From a virus: a DNA stretch of 40,343 nucleotides. The notes below the pieces were generated by a model that was not told the DNA's origin, did no database searches, and saw only the letters and a program-made list of their open reading frames with translations. The stretch covers positions 1 to 40,343 of IMG/VR virus record IMGVR_UViG_3300050821_015859, one strand, 5' to 3'. Positions 20,978 through 29,025 of this stretch are shown here, in pieces. Made by a program: the position numbers and the translations under genes. Numbering within the stretch: the stretch's first letter is position 1; each line of letters opens with the position of its first letter.

Positions 20978-21286
20978 ATGACGGCATTTTCGCCAGCGGC
21001 GGCGAGCGTGACTTTGGCGGCAACGGCGGCCTCGGCTGATGTCGCCTTGCCGGCGACGCGTTCGCCGGTGTTATTGTTGCAGAACGCGGGGCCGAACACG
21101 TGTTTTGTGCAGTTGGGGGTAGGGGTTCAGACGGCGCTGACCACGACGGGGCTGCCGGTGCTGAGTGGCCAGGTGATGGCGATCAACCCCGGGGGTGCGA
21201 CGCATGTGGCGGGGATTTGTGCGGCGGCGGGGACGGCGACGTTGTTTGTGACGGCGGGGACGGGGAACGTTACGGGAGGAGATTGA
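20978..21286 (+). CDS. Small tail-module protein, paralogue of the upstream N-terminal domain
   Basis: 102 aa, ATG 20978 with AGGAGG 6 bases upstream. Aligns by eye with residues 20-110 of the preceding protein: VTLAATAASADVALPATRS, LLLQNAGPNTCFVQLG, GGATHVAGICAAAG. Probably a small beta-sandwich that caps or attaches the receptor-binding complex. Shares the G+T-rich coding composition of its neighbour. Confidence 0.75.
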   Translation: MTAFSPAAASVTLAATAASADVALPATRSPVLLLQNAGPNTCFVQLGVGVQTALTTTGLPVLSGQVMAINPGGATHVAGICAAAGTATLFVTAGTGNVTGGD

Positions 21287-21290
21287 GGCC

Positions 21291-22961
21291 ATGGCCATCG
21301 AAGTGGGTGACGTCGTCAATCTTGAAGGCATGCTGAATGCGGCTGACGGCAGCACGCTTGCGGTCAAGGGTCCGGTCGAGGTCGTGGCCATGGGGGGCAA
21401 TCCTGTCCCGCCCGATCCCGGCCCTGGCCCTGGCGTCTTGACCGAGAAGCTTTACAAGCCCGAGGAGTTCGCGGGCAACTTCTCGGCCATGCAGGCGAAG
21501 ATCCTGACCGATCAGGCAACCGCCGGCGACAACAAGATGCGGGCGGTGGTGCAGCTGGCGCGCGGCAAGGCTTACGAATACACCGATCCCCAGTGGCTGA
21601 CGGGCGTCCAGAACTACCGCGTCGAGGCGACAGGGTCGGGCGCCAATCCGACGCTGCGGAACGTGGCCACCAGCGCCCCGGTCGATATCCTGCGCGGCCC
21701 GCTGTGCATCGGCAAAGGCAGCAATTGTTTTGTCGAGGACAATGCGCCGATGTCGAAGACCAAGGGCATGGCGCTGATCGCCAGCGTTGCCAAGGGCAGC
21801 AGCACGGTGAAGCTGCTCACGGCATCCGATGCCTCCAAGTTGAAGTCTGGCCGCTGGCACGCGGTCTTCAGCTACTGCCAGCAGATCGGCGGCTACCCGC
21901 CGAACGTCAGGTGGATCGACTATGCCATGGTCAAGAGTATCGCAGGATCGACGGTGACGCTCGACCGGGCGCTGGCCCACAGCCACTTCGCCGACTATTG
22001 GGAAGATCCCAACGACGTGCAGAGCGTGGGCAAGGCGCGCATCGGGTGCTGGGATGGTTGGGACGCCAAGGACATCCGGGCAACGCTCAGTGGCCATTTC
22101 AAGAATCTCGATTTCATCGGCGAGCACCGGGCCGGGATGGACGTGACCTATGTCGAGAGCCACATCGACTGCCTGTTCGAGGGCTGCACCATCAGCAATT
22201 TCTGGCCGAGCATGAACCTGCGCGTCGAGTGCCGGAACTGCTGCTTCACGGGTGCGGGCAACCAGGCGATCGAGGCCGACAAGCTTTCCGACACGCTGAT
22301 CCTCGACAACTGCACGACCCCAGTCGGCAAGTATTTCCAGGGCGCCACCGGCTTTACCGAGGTGATCATCAAGGGCGGCAGCAATTTGAATTGCATCCAG
22401 ATCTCGCCGCGCAAGCTGACGGTCACAGATAGCACGATCGATGCCCATGGCGATACATCCGCTAATGTGCCCTATGGCGTCGCATATAACGGCTGCAATC
22501 TCGATGTCTCGTTCACCAACACCGAGTTCATTGCCTCGTCGCCGTATCAGGCGACCTGGGCCTATCCTAGTGGGCCGGTGACGCCGCTGGTGCTTTCTGC
22601 CGGCTCCTGGCAAGGCAACAAGCTGATTATCCCACGCAGCTTTGCCGGCTTTCAGAACTGGCTGGTATGGGCCTACGAAAATGCCATGGTTTTCACCGGC
22701 GCGAAGGTCAGCGCTCCCGGCAACTACGGCAAGGTGACCAAGATCTATGCACCCGCAGATGGCAGCGCACTGTGGATGGACGTGGAATGGATCAAGGGGA
22801 CCAAGCCGACATCGGGCAATCTCAACCTGCCGCAGAAGGGGTTACGGAAGCTGACTTGGGGCAGCAATACCAGGATCACGCAAGGCGGCTGGCTCGATCC
22901 CGATTTCATCTGCATGACTGGGACGCCCGCCGATCGCGGCTTCCCGGAGGGGATCAGCTAG
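21291..22961 (+). CDS. Tailspike, right-handed beta-helix (pectate lyase-like)
   Basis: 556 aa, ATG 21291 with GGAGGAG upstream. A short N-terminal domain (VGDVVNLEGMLNAADGSTLA, residues 4-23) and a Pro/Gly linker (about 36-47) precede a repetitive beta-helix (residues about 80-430) with rungs such as GHFKNLDFIGEHRAGMDVTY, CLFEGCTISNFWPSMNLRV and DTLILDNCTTPVG. A C-terminal beta domain follows. This is the architecture of phage depolymerase tailspikes that bind and cut capsule or O-antigen. The catalytic residues cannot be picked out with confidence. Composition is like the main genome, unlike the two upstream genes. Its TAG stop overlaps the stop of an antisense frame. Confidence 0.82.
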   Translation: MAIEVGDVVNLEGMLNAADGSTLAVKGPVEVVAMGGNPVPPDPGPGPGVLTEKLYKPEEFAGNFSAMQAKILTDQATAGDNKMRAVVQLARGKAYEYTDPQWLTGVQNYRVEATGSGANPTLRNVATSAPVDILRGPLCIGKGSNCFVEDNAPMSKTKGMALIASVAKGSSTVKLLTASDASKLKSGRWHAVFSYCQQIGGYPPNVRWIDYAMVKSIAGSTVTLDRALAHSHFADYWEDPNDVQSVGKARIGCWDGWDAKDIRATLSGHFKNLDFIGEHRAGMDVTYVESHIDCLFEGCTISNFWPSMNLRVECRNCCFTGAGNQAIEADKLSDTLILDNCTTPVGKYFQGATGFTEVIIKGGSNLNCIQISPRKLTVTDSTIDAHGDTSANVPYGVAYNGCNLDVSFTNTEFIASSPYQATWAYPSGPVTPLVLSAGSWQGNKLIIPRSFAGFQNWLVWAYENAMVFTGAKVSAPGNYGKVTKIYAPADGSALWMDVEWIKGTKPTSGNLNLPQKGLRKLTWGSNTRITQGGWLDPDFICMTGTPADRGFPEGIS

Positions 22962-23047
22962 GAAAACCAGAAGAGATAGACGACCGAGACGACGATCGCC
23001 GCCCAGAGAATGGCTGCCGTTACATTGCCGATCGGTGTGCCCTTAAT
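22958..23047 (-). CDS. Small membrane segment, probably the frameshifted second half of the 23043-23156 gene
   Basis: A frame of 29 codons ending TAG at 22958-22960 encodes a polar start (KGTPIGNVTA) and one strong transmembrane helix (AILWAAIVVSVVYLFWFS). There is no ATG, GTG or TTG start; the first codon here would be ATT. A one-base (+1) shift at the TTTT run that ends the preceding frame joins both into a 65-aa two-helix protein through GGF-IKGTP. A single base error in the G6T4 run would do the same. Confidence 0.5.
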   Translation of the reverse strand: MKGTPIGNVTAAILWAAIVVSVVYLFWFS

Positions 23048-23156
23048 AAAACCCCCCGGGCTGCCACGGACGCTCGCGCCGGGGATCTTCCCCTTTCAGC
23101 AAGCTCCGCAGCAGCACCAGGGGAAAGATGATGGCAAAGCCGAGCCACCATCTCAC
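23043..23156 (-). CDS. Small membrane protein, 37 aa
   Basis: GTG 23156 overlaps the polysaccharide lyase stop as GTGA. One transmembrane helix (WWLGFAIIFPLVLLRSLL, 3-20) is followed by a charged, Pro-rich tail (KGEDPRRERPWQPGGFY). Ends TAA at 23043-23045 within a G6T4 context, where a +1 shift would add a second membrane helix. Holin-like size and topology if fused. Confidence 0.55.
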   Translation of the reverse strand: MRWWLGFAIIFPLVLLRSLLKGEDPRRERPWQPGGFY

Positions 23157-24049
23157 GTCTTGGTGAGCCTGCCACTGTAGATCTCGCCGTCGATGATGAC
23201 GCTGGCATCAACCGTGTGTAAGCCATCGGGCGGCTGAGGCGTGGAACCGCCGCCGCCTGTGTCGGTACCACCGCCGCCGTTTCCCGTATCCTCCCAATAG
23301 GCCTCGCCGCTCCAGTAGCGCACGCCGCCGTGGCGGGCGAAGGAATCATGCTCGGGCGCGTAATTGGCGCCGCTGCCACCGGAGAAGAAGGCGAAGTCAA
23401 AGAAGACATCGTCCTCGGCGTCGTGCATCAGGTTCCTTATGCCGGTGTCGGCGATGAGTTGATCATCGATCCAATATTTTGCCCAGCCTTGTGGCCCCCC
23501 CATACACTGAATGCGAAGTTTGTAGAGCTGCTCGTCGACGATCTTCGGCCCGTACTTGACGGGCTGAACGAGTTGATTGCCTGTTGCCTGATCCTGGCAG
23601 GTAGGGAAAAACTTTTCGTTGCCGTAGTTGCTGCCGCTGCCGGCCCACCAGAACATACAGCGCGTGCCGCGATCGACGCTGCCGCCAACGGGCCCCCATT
23701 GGATGCAGGCACTCAGTTTGCCGCCGCTCACCTTTGCCTCGTTTGGCGTGCACCAGGAAAAGCCTTCTTCCGCCATCCAGTAGTATTCGAGATTGGCAAC
23801 GGTCCGTGGCGACGGCAGGCGAACCTGATAGCTCTGGTCCTGCATGCCGACGCGGCCCTTCCCGTACTTCATTCGGCAGGTGCGCCCGCCGGGGAAGCGG
23901 CTATCCTGGACAATGCTGTACCATTTGCCATTGGGATCGAAATCTTGGTTCACCGTGGCCTGGGGGTCGCTCCAAACTTTCTTTTTCTCTGCATTGAGGA
24001 ATGGTCCGAATGCGGCCTTGGCGTAGTCGCCGGCGAATCGGTAATCCAT
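23153..24049 (-). CDS. Polysaccharide lyase (PL14-like) depolymerase
   Basis: 298 aa on the minus strand between plus-strand tail and packaging genes. ATG 24049, with AAGGGA 7-12 bases upstream. The jelly-roll pattern of PL14-type lyases is visible: SRFPGGRTCRMKYG (near 50), LEYYWMAEEGFSW (87-99), KVSGGKLSACIQWG (106-119), KYWIDDQLIADTGIR (about 191-205) and FFDFAFFSGGSGANYAP (217-233). A Gly-rich linker (GGGGTDTGGGG) leads to a short C-terminal beta tag. Family members cleave alginate or related polyuronides by beta-elimination. It may be a virion or secreted depolymerase removing exopolysaccharide, or it may serve release of progeny given its small membrane-protein neighbours. Confidence 0.78.
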   Translation of the reverse strand: MDYRFAGDYAKAAFGPFLNAEKKKVWSDPQATVNQDFDPNGKWYSIVQDSRFPGGRTCRMKYGKGRVGMQDQSYQVRLPSPRTVANLEYYWMAEEGFSWCTPNEAKVSGGKLSACIQWGPVGGSVDRGTRCMFWWAGSGSNYGNEKFFPTCQDQATGNQLVQPVKYGPKIVDEQLYKLRIQCMGGPQGWAKYWIDDQLIADTGIRNLMHDAEDDVFFDFAFFSGGSGANYAPEHDSFARHGGVRYWSGEAYWEDTGNGGGGTDTGGGGSTPQPPDGLHTVDASVIIDGEIYSGRLTKT

Positions 24050-24062
24050 GGATCTGTCCCTT

Positions 24063-24149
24063 TCAGAGTTGGGGATGTCCGGCCTGGAACAGGACCCAGC
24101 CGATGCCCAGGGCGGTGATCAGAATGGTGAAAAGCAATCTCACGATCAT
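24063..24149 (-). CDS. Small membrane protein, 28 aa
   Basis: ATG 24149 with AAGGAGAG 4 bases upstream, a strong site. Basic start then one transmembrane helix (LLFTILITALGIGWVLFQAG) and a short polar end. First gene of the antisense cassette, 13 bases before the lyase. Could be a holin-like or anchoring peptide. Confidence 0.6.
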   Translation of the reverse strand: MIVRLLFTILITALGIGWVLFQAGHPQL

Positions 24150-24390
24150 TGGTCTCTCCTTGATCGGGGGCGGCCGCGCCGCCCACTGGGACCGTGGGGA
24201 CGGGGGGGCGAACGGCGCGGCCTAGCGGGGCCGGCTCTGGGAGAGCTGGTGGTTCCCCGATGCTATCTCCTTCGCATATGCAGGCTATTCGAGGTCGCCA
24301 GGAGGCGGGCGTTGAGGGGCGGGTACAGCGATGGGCGCCGCGACCTGTGTAGCCAACGTCGCAGAAGTTTGAGCATGCTATACTCCCCCC
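24150..24390. promoter_or_regulatory. Divergent intergenic region with strong hairpin
   Basis: About 240 bases between the antisense cassette and the rightward packaging block. It contains a perfect GC hairpin, GGGCGGC (24168-24174) and GCCGCCC (24178-24184), and an imperfect one around CCGGCTCT/AGAGCTGG near 24230-24250. No gene is supported. Promoters for both directions should lie here. Confidence 0.5.
24379..24384 (+). promoter_or_regulatory. Candidate -10 element just before the gene at 24391
   Basis: TATACT ends 6 bases before the ATG at 24391, so a transcript from it would start at or next to the start codon (leaderless). The -35 position (AACGTC) is a poor match, so confidence is limited. 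Confidence 0.35.
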
Positions 24391-24594
24391 ATGGAGCCGG
24401 GAACCAAGTTCAAGGTCAGGGCGCGGGTCGGCGCGGGCGCCCTCGCCGGGCGGATCTTCACCTGTGAGAGCATCGAACCAACCTCAATCACAGGGTATGA
24501 TACCGTACTCGACCTAGGCAAGCTCGTGGTCTTTCGTAGTAACGGCATCAAGGTCGCAATTCCACCGGAATGGTGCGAGCCATGGTCGTCGTGA
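24391..24594 (+). CDS. Hypothetical protein, 67 aa, first gene of the rightward packaging block
   Basis: ATG 24391 without a ribosome-binding site but directly behind a TATACT element, possibly leaderless. The sequence looks like a small beta-barrel (TKFKVRARVGAGALAGRIFTC; LGKLVVFRSNGIKVAIPPEW). Position before TerL is where a small terminase could be, but it is short and no HTH is visible. Confidence 0.6.
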   Translation: MEPGTKFKVRARVGAGALAGRIFTCESIEPTSITGYDTVLDLGKLVVFRSNGIKVAIPPEWCEPWSS

Positions 24595-24773
24595 TCGCCG
24601 GCATGGCTTTCGACCGCTCGCGGATTCTGCGCGTCGTGGCCAATCCTGCCAACACCCGGTGCACCGTCTTCCTCGATACCGGCGGCGTGCCGCCCGCCGT
24701 TTCCTTCACCCTTGATGGCACCCTGGTCAAGGTCCTCGAGCAGCTTGAGAACGCCACGGCGTTTGTGAGGTAG
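24570..24773 (+). CDS. Hypothetical protein, 67 aa
   Basis: Overlaps the previous gene by 25 bp from ATG 24570; an in-frame ATG at 24582 is an alternative and neither has a clear ribosome-binding site. Beta-rich with a Cys (LRVVANPANTRCTVFLDTGG, VSFTLDGTLVKVLEQLE). Unknown function. Confidence 0.58.
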   Translation: MVRAMVVVIAGMAFDRSRILRVVANPANTRCTVFLDTGGVPPAVSFTLDGTLVKVLEQLENATAFVR

Positions 24774-24775
24774 CC

Positions 24776-24967
24776 ATGATTTCGCTGCTGGTCTATGTCC
24801 TGATTCTCCTGATCGTGTTCGGCGTCGTCTTCTACTGCATCCGCCTGCTCCCAATCGACGAGCCGTTCAAGACCGTGGCCATCGTCGTCGTTCTGCTGAT
24901 CTTCGTCCTCGTCCTGCTCGGGCTGATCGGCATCGTCCCGGGCTTCACGGTGCGCCCGCTTGGATGA
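24776..24967 (+). CDS. Two-helix membrane protein, holin candidate
   Basis: 63 aa, ATG 24776 with GAGGT 3-7 bases upstream. Two hydrophobic segments, SLLVYVLILLIVFGVVFYCI (3-22) and AIVVVLLIFVLVLLGLIG (about 35-52), with a short polar loop (RLLPIDEPFKTV) and little outside the membrane. It resembles small phage and bacterial membrane proteins of this topology that I recall as holin-like. It overlaps the TerL start by 8 bp, so it is expressed with late genes. Confidence 0.68.
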   Translation: MISLLVYVLILLIVFGVVFYCIRLLPIDEPFKTVAIVVVLLIFVLVLLGLIGIVPGFTVRPLG

Positions 24968-26963
24968 CCGCCTCAGGCTGATCGAGAGCTTCCTCGACGA
25001 CCCGTGCATGGCGCACGATCTGCTGTTCGAAGCTAGGCATCCGCAGAAGACGCCGCCGTTCCATTACGAGAGCATCAAGGCCTGGTGGTCGACGGTGCCG
25101 CGGATCGGCGAGATGGCGTTCCGCGGGGCGGCCAAGTCGACGCGGGCTGAGGAGGCCCTGGCCGCCATGGCCGGGGTGCGGTTTTTCAAATATGCCCTGA
25201 TCGTCGGCAACAGCGAAACCCGGGCGGTCGAGCGGCTCTCGGCGATCAAGCACGAGATGCTGACCAACGAACGCTACATCACGGCTTTCGGGGATCTCCA
25301 GGGCCCGACCTGGAACGACGCCGAGATCCTGCTGGCCAACGGGGTGATGATCAAGGCCTTCGGCGCTCGCCAGAGCATGCGCGGGGCCAAGCATTGGGAC
25401 CAGCGCCCGGACATGCTGTTTGTCGACGACGTCGAGGACGAGGACAATGTTTCCTCCAAGGAACAGCGCGACAAGCTGTTTCGTTGGTTCTGGCGCTCGC
25501 TGATCCCGGCCTGCGAGCCCGATGCCCGGATTCGCATCGCCGGCACGCCGCTGCATCCCGAGAGCCTGCTCGAGCGGCTGCGCAAGGAATCGGGCTGGCC
25601 GTTTCCCGTCTATCCCATCGTCATGCCGGCGGTGACCGAGCCGCAGTACTGGGTGCAGTCGAACTGGCCGGGCCGCTATCCCCTGGAGAAGATCCGTGAG
25701 ATCAGGGATTCTTTTGCGAAGGTCGGTGATCTGGAGGGCTTTGTGCAGGAGTATCTGTGTCAGAGTGAGGAACCGGCACTCAAGGTCTTCCAGACGCGGC
25801 ATATTGTACGAGCACCCACCATCCCTGCTTGGGCTCCTTCTATGGTCGTCGTCGATCCCTCGCGAACGACGCGGGTTGGCAAATCGGCACGCACCGGATA
25901 TGTCGTCTTTTCCTGGCTCGGTTCGAAGTGCTACGTGCGCGCTGCTTACGGCGCTTATCATCAGCCTGACCAGATCATCGACGAAACCTTCAAGCTCGAT
26001 CGCACTTTTTCTCCAGTCAAGGTCGGTGTGGAGAAGGACGGGCTCGAGGAGTTCCTCATGCAGCCCTACCGGCAGGCCATTCTTAAGACTGGTCAGCCCG
26101 TCCCCTTGACCCCGCTGAACGCGCCGCGCGATCGCAACAAGACGCGGTTCATCTCGGGCCTGCAGGTCTTCTTCGAGGCCGGCGACATCCTGATGTGCGA
26201 CGACTTTCCTGATCTGTTCCAGGAAATGGACGGCTTTCCAAGGGGTATGGTAGATGTCCTGAACGCACTCGCCTATGCGCCGCAGCTGCGGGGCGGGCGG
26301 CCGGTCTACGACGACTTCGGCCTGATCCACGTCATGCCTGAGCTCGCCCCCGACCCTAAGCGCCCGGCCTATCTCGCCATCTCAGCCCGCGCTTCGCACA
26401 GCGCGGCCTGCTTGGTTCAGTTCAACAACGGTGCGTTGCGCGTCTATGCCGACTGGCTGCGCGAGGGCGACCCCACCTCCGCGCTTGAACAAATAATTCC
26501 CGAGGCCAAGCTGGCGGCTGGGCGAGCCGTGGTCCTGGTGGCGCCGCTCGCCCAGTTCGATCCCTACAACAACGTCGGCCTGGCCGGAGCCTGCCGGCGC
26601 CTGGGCCAGAATCCGACCCGGCTGCCCGGCGGCAGCACGGGTGCCCTCAAGCCGTTCCTGCAGAAGCAGGTCATGCACCAGCCCGCCTTCCTGGTCAGCC
26701 AGTCTGCGCGCTGGACGCTGAACGCGCTGGCGCTCGGCTACAGCTACGGCTTGGACAAGTCGGGGATGCTCAAGGCCGAGCCCGACGCCGACTACTACCG
26801 GACCCTGATGGAAGGCCTGGAGGGACTGGCCAAGTGGTTGACCCTCCAGTCGCCTTCGGGGGATAGTGAGGATGCTCACTATGCCTTCACCGAGACGGGG
26901 TACCGCTACATGACCTCGCGGCCGGGGATGCCAGATGGACGTCGAGCGCAGCTCAAGAGGTAA
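24960..26963 (+). CDS. Terminase large subunit with extra C-terminal nuclease-like domain
   Basis: 667 aa, TTG start at 24960 inside the previous gene. ATPase: Walker A variant FRGAAKST (54-61), Walker B MLFVDDVED (152-160), coupling motif AGTP (194-197). RNase H-like nuclease: MVVVDPSRTT (D299), VGVEKDG (E358/D360), GMVDVLNALAYA (D432). This motor cuts and pumps DNA into the procapsid through the portal. Usual TerL length is 450-600 aa. Residues about 465-600 add a second segment with the same layout as a nuclease domain (YLAISARASHSAACLVQFNNG) but with the first acid replaced by Ser, so probably inactive. No small terminase is recognised nearby. Confidence 0.9.
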   Translation: MDDRLRLIESFLDDPCMAHDLLFEARHPQKTPPFHYESIKAWWSTVPRIGEMAFRGAAKSTRAEEALAAMAGVRFFKYALIVGNSETRAVERLSAIKHEMLTNERYITAFGDLQGPTWNDAEILLANGVMIKAFGARQSMRGAKHWDQRPDMLFVDDVEDEDNVSSKEQRDKLFRWFWRSLIPACEPDARIRIAGTPLHPESLLERLRKESGWPFPVYPIVMPAVTEPQYWVQSNWPGRYPLEKIREIRDSFAKVGDLEGFVQEYLCQSEEPALKVFQTRHIVRAPTIPAWAPSMVVVDPSRTTRVGKSARTGYVVFSWLGSKCYVRAAYGAYHQPDQIIDETFKLDRTFSPVKVGVEKDGLEEFLMQPYRQAILKTGQPVPLTPLNAPRDRNKTRFISGLQVFFEAGDILMCDDFPDLFQEMDGFPRGMVDVLNALAYAPQLRGGRPVYDDFGLIHVMPELAPDPKRPAYLAISARASHSAACLVQFNNGALRVYADWLREGDPTSALEQIIPEAKLAAGRAVVLVAPLAQFDPYNNVGLAGACRRLGQNPTRLPGGSTGALKPFLQKQVMHQPAFLVSQSARWTLNALALGYSYGLDKSGMLKAEPDADYYRTLMEGLEGLAKWLTLQSPSGDSEDAHYAFTETGYRYMTSRPGMPDGRRAQLKR

Positions 26964-29025
26964 GGATTTCGGCAAGGCGTCGAGGTTCAAGGAAGAGATT
27001 GCGGATCTTTACCAGGACATCGTCGACGCGTTTGCGGACAAGTCCGACCAGACCGTCAACCTGGAGCGCTACTGGCGCATCTTCAACACCGAGCTGACGG
27101 TCAACCAGGCCTACAACGGCAACTCCCAGATCTACCTCCCCCTGGTCCGCGATGCGATCGAGGCCCGGGTGACGCGCTTCGTGAATATGTTGTTCCCTGA
27201 AAATGAACAACATGTGGAGTGCGTGTCCTACGGTGGCGACGAGCCGATCGCGCTCATGGCCATGCTGAACCACTACGTCAAGCGGGCCGAGCTGCGCCTG
27301 CTGGCCCCGGCGCTGCTGCGTAACGGCGAGGTTGAGGGGCACTACAGCGTCTACTGCGATTGGACGACGACGAAGCGCTACGTGACCAAGAAGGTGACCA
27401 AGCCGATCGAGGTCGACGGCATCCCCGATCCCGAGATCACCTACTTCGACATCGAGGACGACGAGATCGAGGACAGCCACCCCGACGTCGAGGTTCTGCC
27501 GGCCTCCGACCTGGTGGTCTATCCCGTGACTTCCGACAGTGTCGAGAAGGATTCCGAGTGGGTGGCCATTCGCCGGCGCTACAGCAAGGCCCGGGTCAAG
27601 CAGCTCGAGCGCCAGGGCGTGTTCGTTGAGGGCACGGTCAACGAAATGATGCGGGCCTGGACGGACTCCTACTCGCCGGGCAAGCAGGAGGACATCGAGA
27701 AAAAGAAGATCGAGTCCGCGGGAATTAAATTGAAGGGAAAATTTGTCGAGGTCTTCGAGGTGTGGAAGCGCTTCAAGATCGATGGCAAGCGGCGCTGGTG
27801 CCGGCTTTTCCTCTGGGGCCAGGACAAGGCACCGCTGGCCTTCACGGTCAATCCGAACTGGAACGACCGTTGCTCCGTGATCTCGATGCCCAGGACCAAG
27901 GTCTCAGGCTCGTTCTGGGGCAAGTCGCCCGTCGACGCGGTGGAACAATTGCAGTACGCAGCCAACGATGCCGCCAACATGGCGTGGGATTCGGCGCAGT
28001 ATTCCCTGCTGCCGATCATCATGACCGACCCGGAGAAGAATCCGAACTATGCGACCATGGTTCTGTCCTTGGCCGCGATTTGGCAGACTAACCCCAACGA
28101 CACGCAGTTCGCGCAGTTTCCCCAGCTCTGGCGCGACGCGCTGGAGATCACTGGCAACGCCAAGAGCCAGATCATGCAGAGCTTCGGGCTGAACCCGGCG
28201 ATGATGGCGCAGGGGGTGAGCAAGACGAAGCCTTCCCAGGCCCAGGCGGCGCAGGAGACGGCGGTGGCGATCGAGACCACGGCCAACGAAGTGACGACCT
28301 TGGAGGAGGGGATCTTCTCGGTCCTGCTGCAGCGCTTCTTCGAGAACGACCAGCAGTTCCGCAACAGCTCGATGCAGATCAAGGTTTATGGCCAGCTCGG
28401 CATCGCGGCTCAGATGATGGAGGTGCCGCCCTTCGCCTGGGACGACCGCTACGAATTCCGCTGGCGGGGGGTCTCGACCTTCCGCTCGGCCCAGGCTAAC
28501 CAGCAGATGATCGCCGGGCTGAACATTCTCCGCTCCCTCCCCCCGGTCTTGACCAGCGGCAAGCGGATCAACCTCGACCCGATCATCGAGACCCTGGTGG
28601 AGAATACCTACGGTCCGCGCCTGGGGGCCCGCGTCCTGGTCGACGTTCGCGACCAGCTGAGCGTCAGCCCTGGCCTGGAGAACCAGATCATGGCCGGCGG
28701 CGAGGCGATGATGGTGCACGAGATGGACAACGACCAGGAGCACCTCCAGGCCCATCTGGAGATTGCCAATCTGGGCGATCCGACGGGGTTGTTCCGGATG
28801 CACATCCAGGCTCACATCCAGGCGCTTCAGAAGAAACAGCAGCAGGCAGGCCCGCCCGGCGGTTTTCCGGGGGCTCCTGGAGGCGGGGCGGCTCCCGGGG
28901 CTGCTGGGAGCCCCAGGCCAGGGGCACAGCCCACAGCCCCTCGCGGCGGTCAGGGACCGCCTGGTATGATCCACGCCGACCAGATGCAGGACCCCTCGCA
29001 GCCGCCGCGGCAACCTTTGCAGTGA
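26935..29025 (+). CDS. Portal protein (podovirus type)
   Basis: 696 aa, ATG 26935 overlapping TerL by 29 bp. The length and sequence fit the large portal of N4/P22-type podoviruses: RYWRIFNTELTVNQAYNGNS near the N-terminus, acidic wing region (FDIEDDEIEDSHPDVEVLPASDLVVYPVT), SFWGKSPVDAVEQLQYAAND (stem) and the helical barrel KPSQAQAAQETAVAIE. The C-terminal 90 residues are Pro/Gly/Gln-rich. It forms the dodecameric DNA gate at one capsid vertex and docks TerL, then the adaptor encoded at 33339. Followed by a palindrome and 12-bp tandem repeats. Confidence 0.88.
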   Translation: MDVERSSRGKDFGKASRFKEEIADLYQDIVDAFADKSDQTVNLERYWRIFNTELTVNQAYNGNSQIYLPLVRDAIEARVTRFVNMLFPENEQHVECVSYGGDEPIALMAMLNHYVKRAELRLLAPALLRNGEVEGHYSVYCDWTTTKRYVTKKVTKPIEVDGIPDPEITYFDIEDDEIEDSHPDVEVLPASDLVVYPVTSDSVEKDSEWVAIRRRYSKARVKQLERQGVFVEGTVNEMMRAWTDSYSPGKQEDIEKKKIESAGIKLKGKFVEVFEVWKRFKIDGKRRWCRLFLWGQDKAPLAFTVNPNWNDRCSVISMPRTKVSGSFWGKSPVDAVEQLQYAANDAANMAWDSAQYSLLPIIMTDPEKNPNYATMVLSLAAIWQTNPNDTQFAQFPQLWRDALEITGNAKSQIMQSFGLNPAMMAQGVSKTKPSQAQAAQETAVAIETTANEVTTLEEGIFSVLLQRFFENDQQFRNSSMQIKVYGQLGIAAQMMEVPPFAWDDRYEFRWRGVSTFRSAQANQQMIAGLNILRSLPPVLTSGKRINLDPIIETLVENTYGPRLGARVLVDVRDQLSVSPGLENQIMAGGEAMMVHEMDNDQEHLQAHLEIANLGDPTGLFRMHIQAHIQALQKKQQQAGPPGGFPGAPGGGAAPGAAGSPRPGAQPTAPRGGQGPPGMIHADQMQDPSQPPRQPLQ

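Noticed and set aside
21270-22613. 447-codon minus-strand open frame opposite the tailspike
   Set aside because: Tailspike beta-helix features are on the plus strand with a strong ribosome-binding site.
24391-24773. Small terminase subunit
   Set aside because: Position before TerL is right, but both products are 67-aa beta-type proteins without an HTH or coiled-coil oligomerisation region.
24945-26330. 461-codon minus-strand open frame opposite TerL
   Set aside because: TerL motifs are unambiguous on the plus strand.
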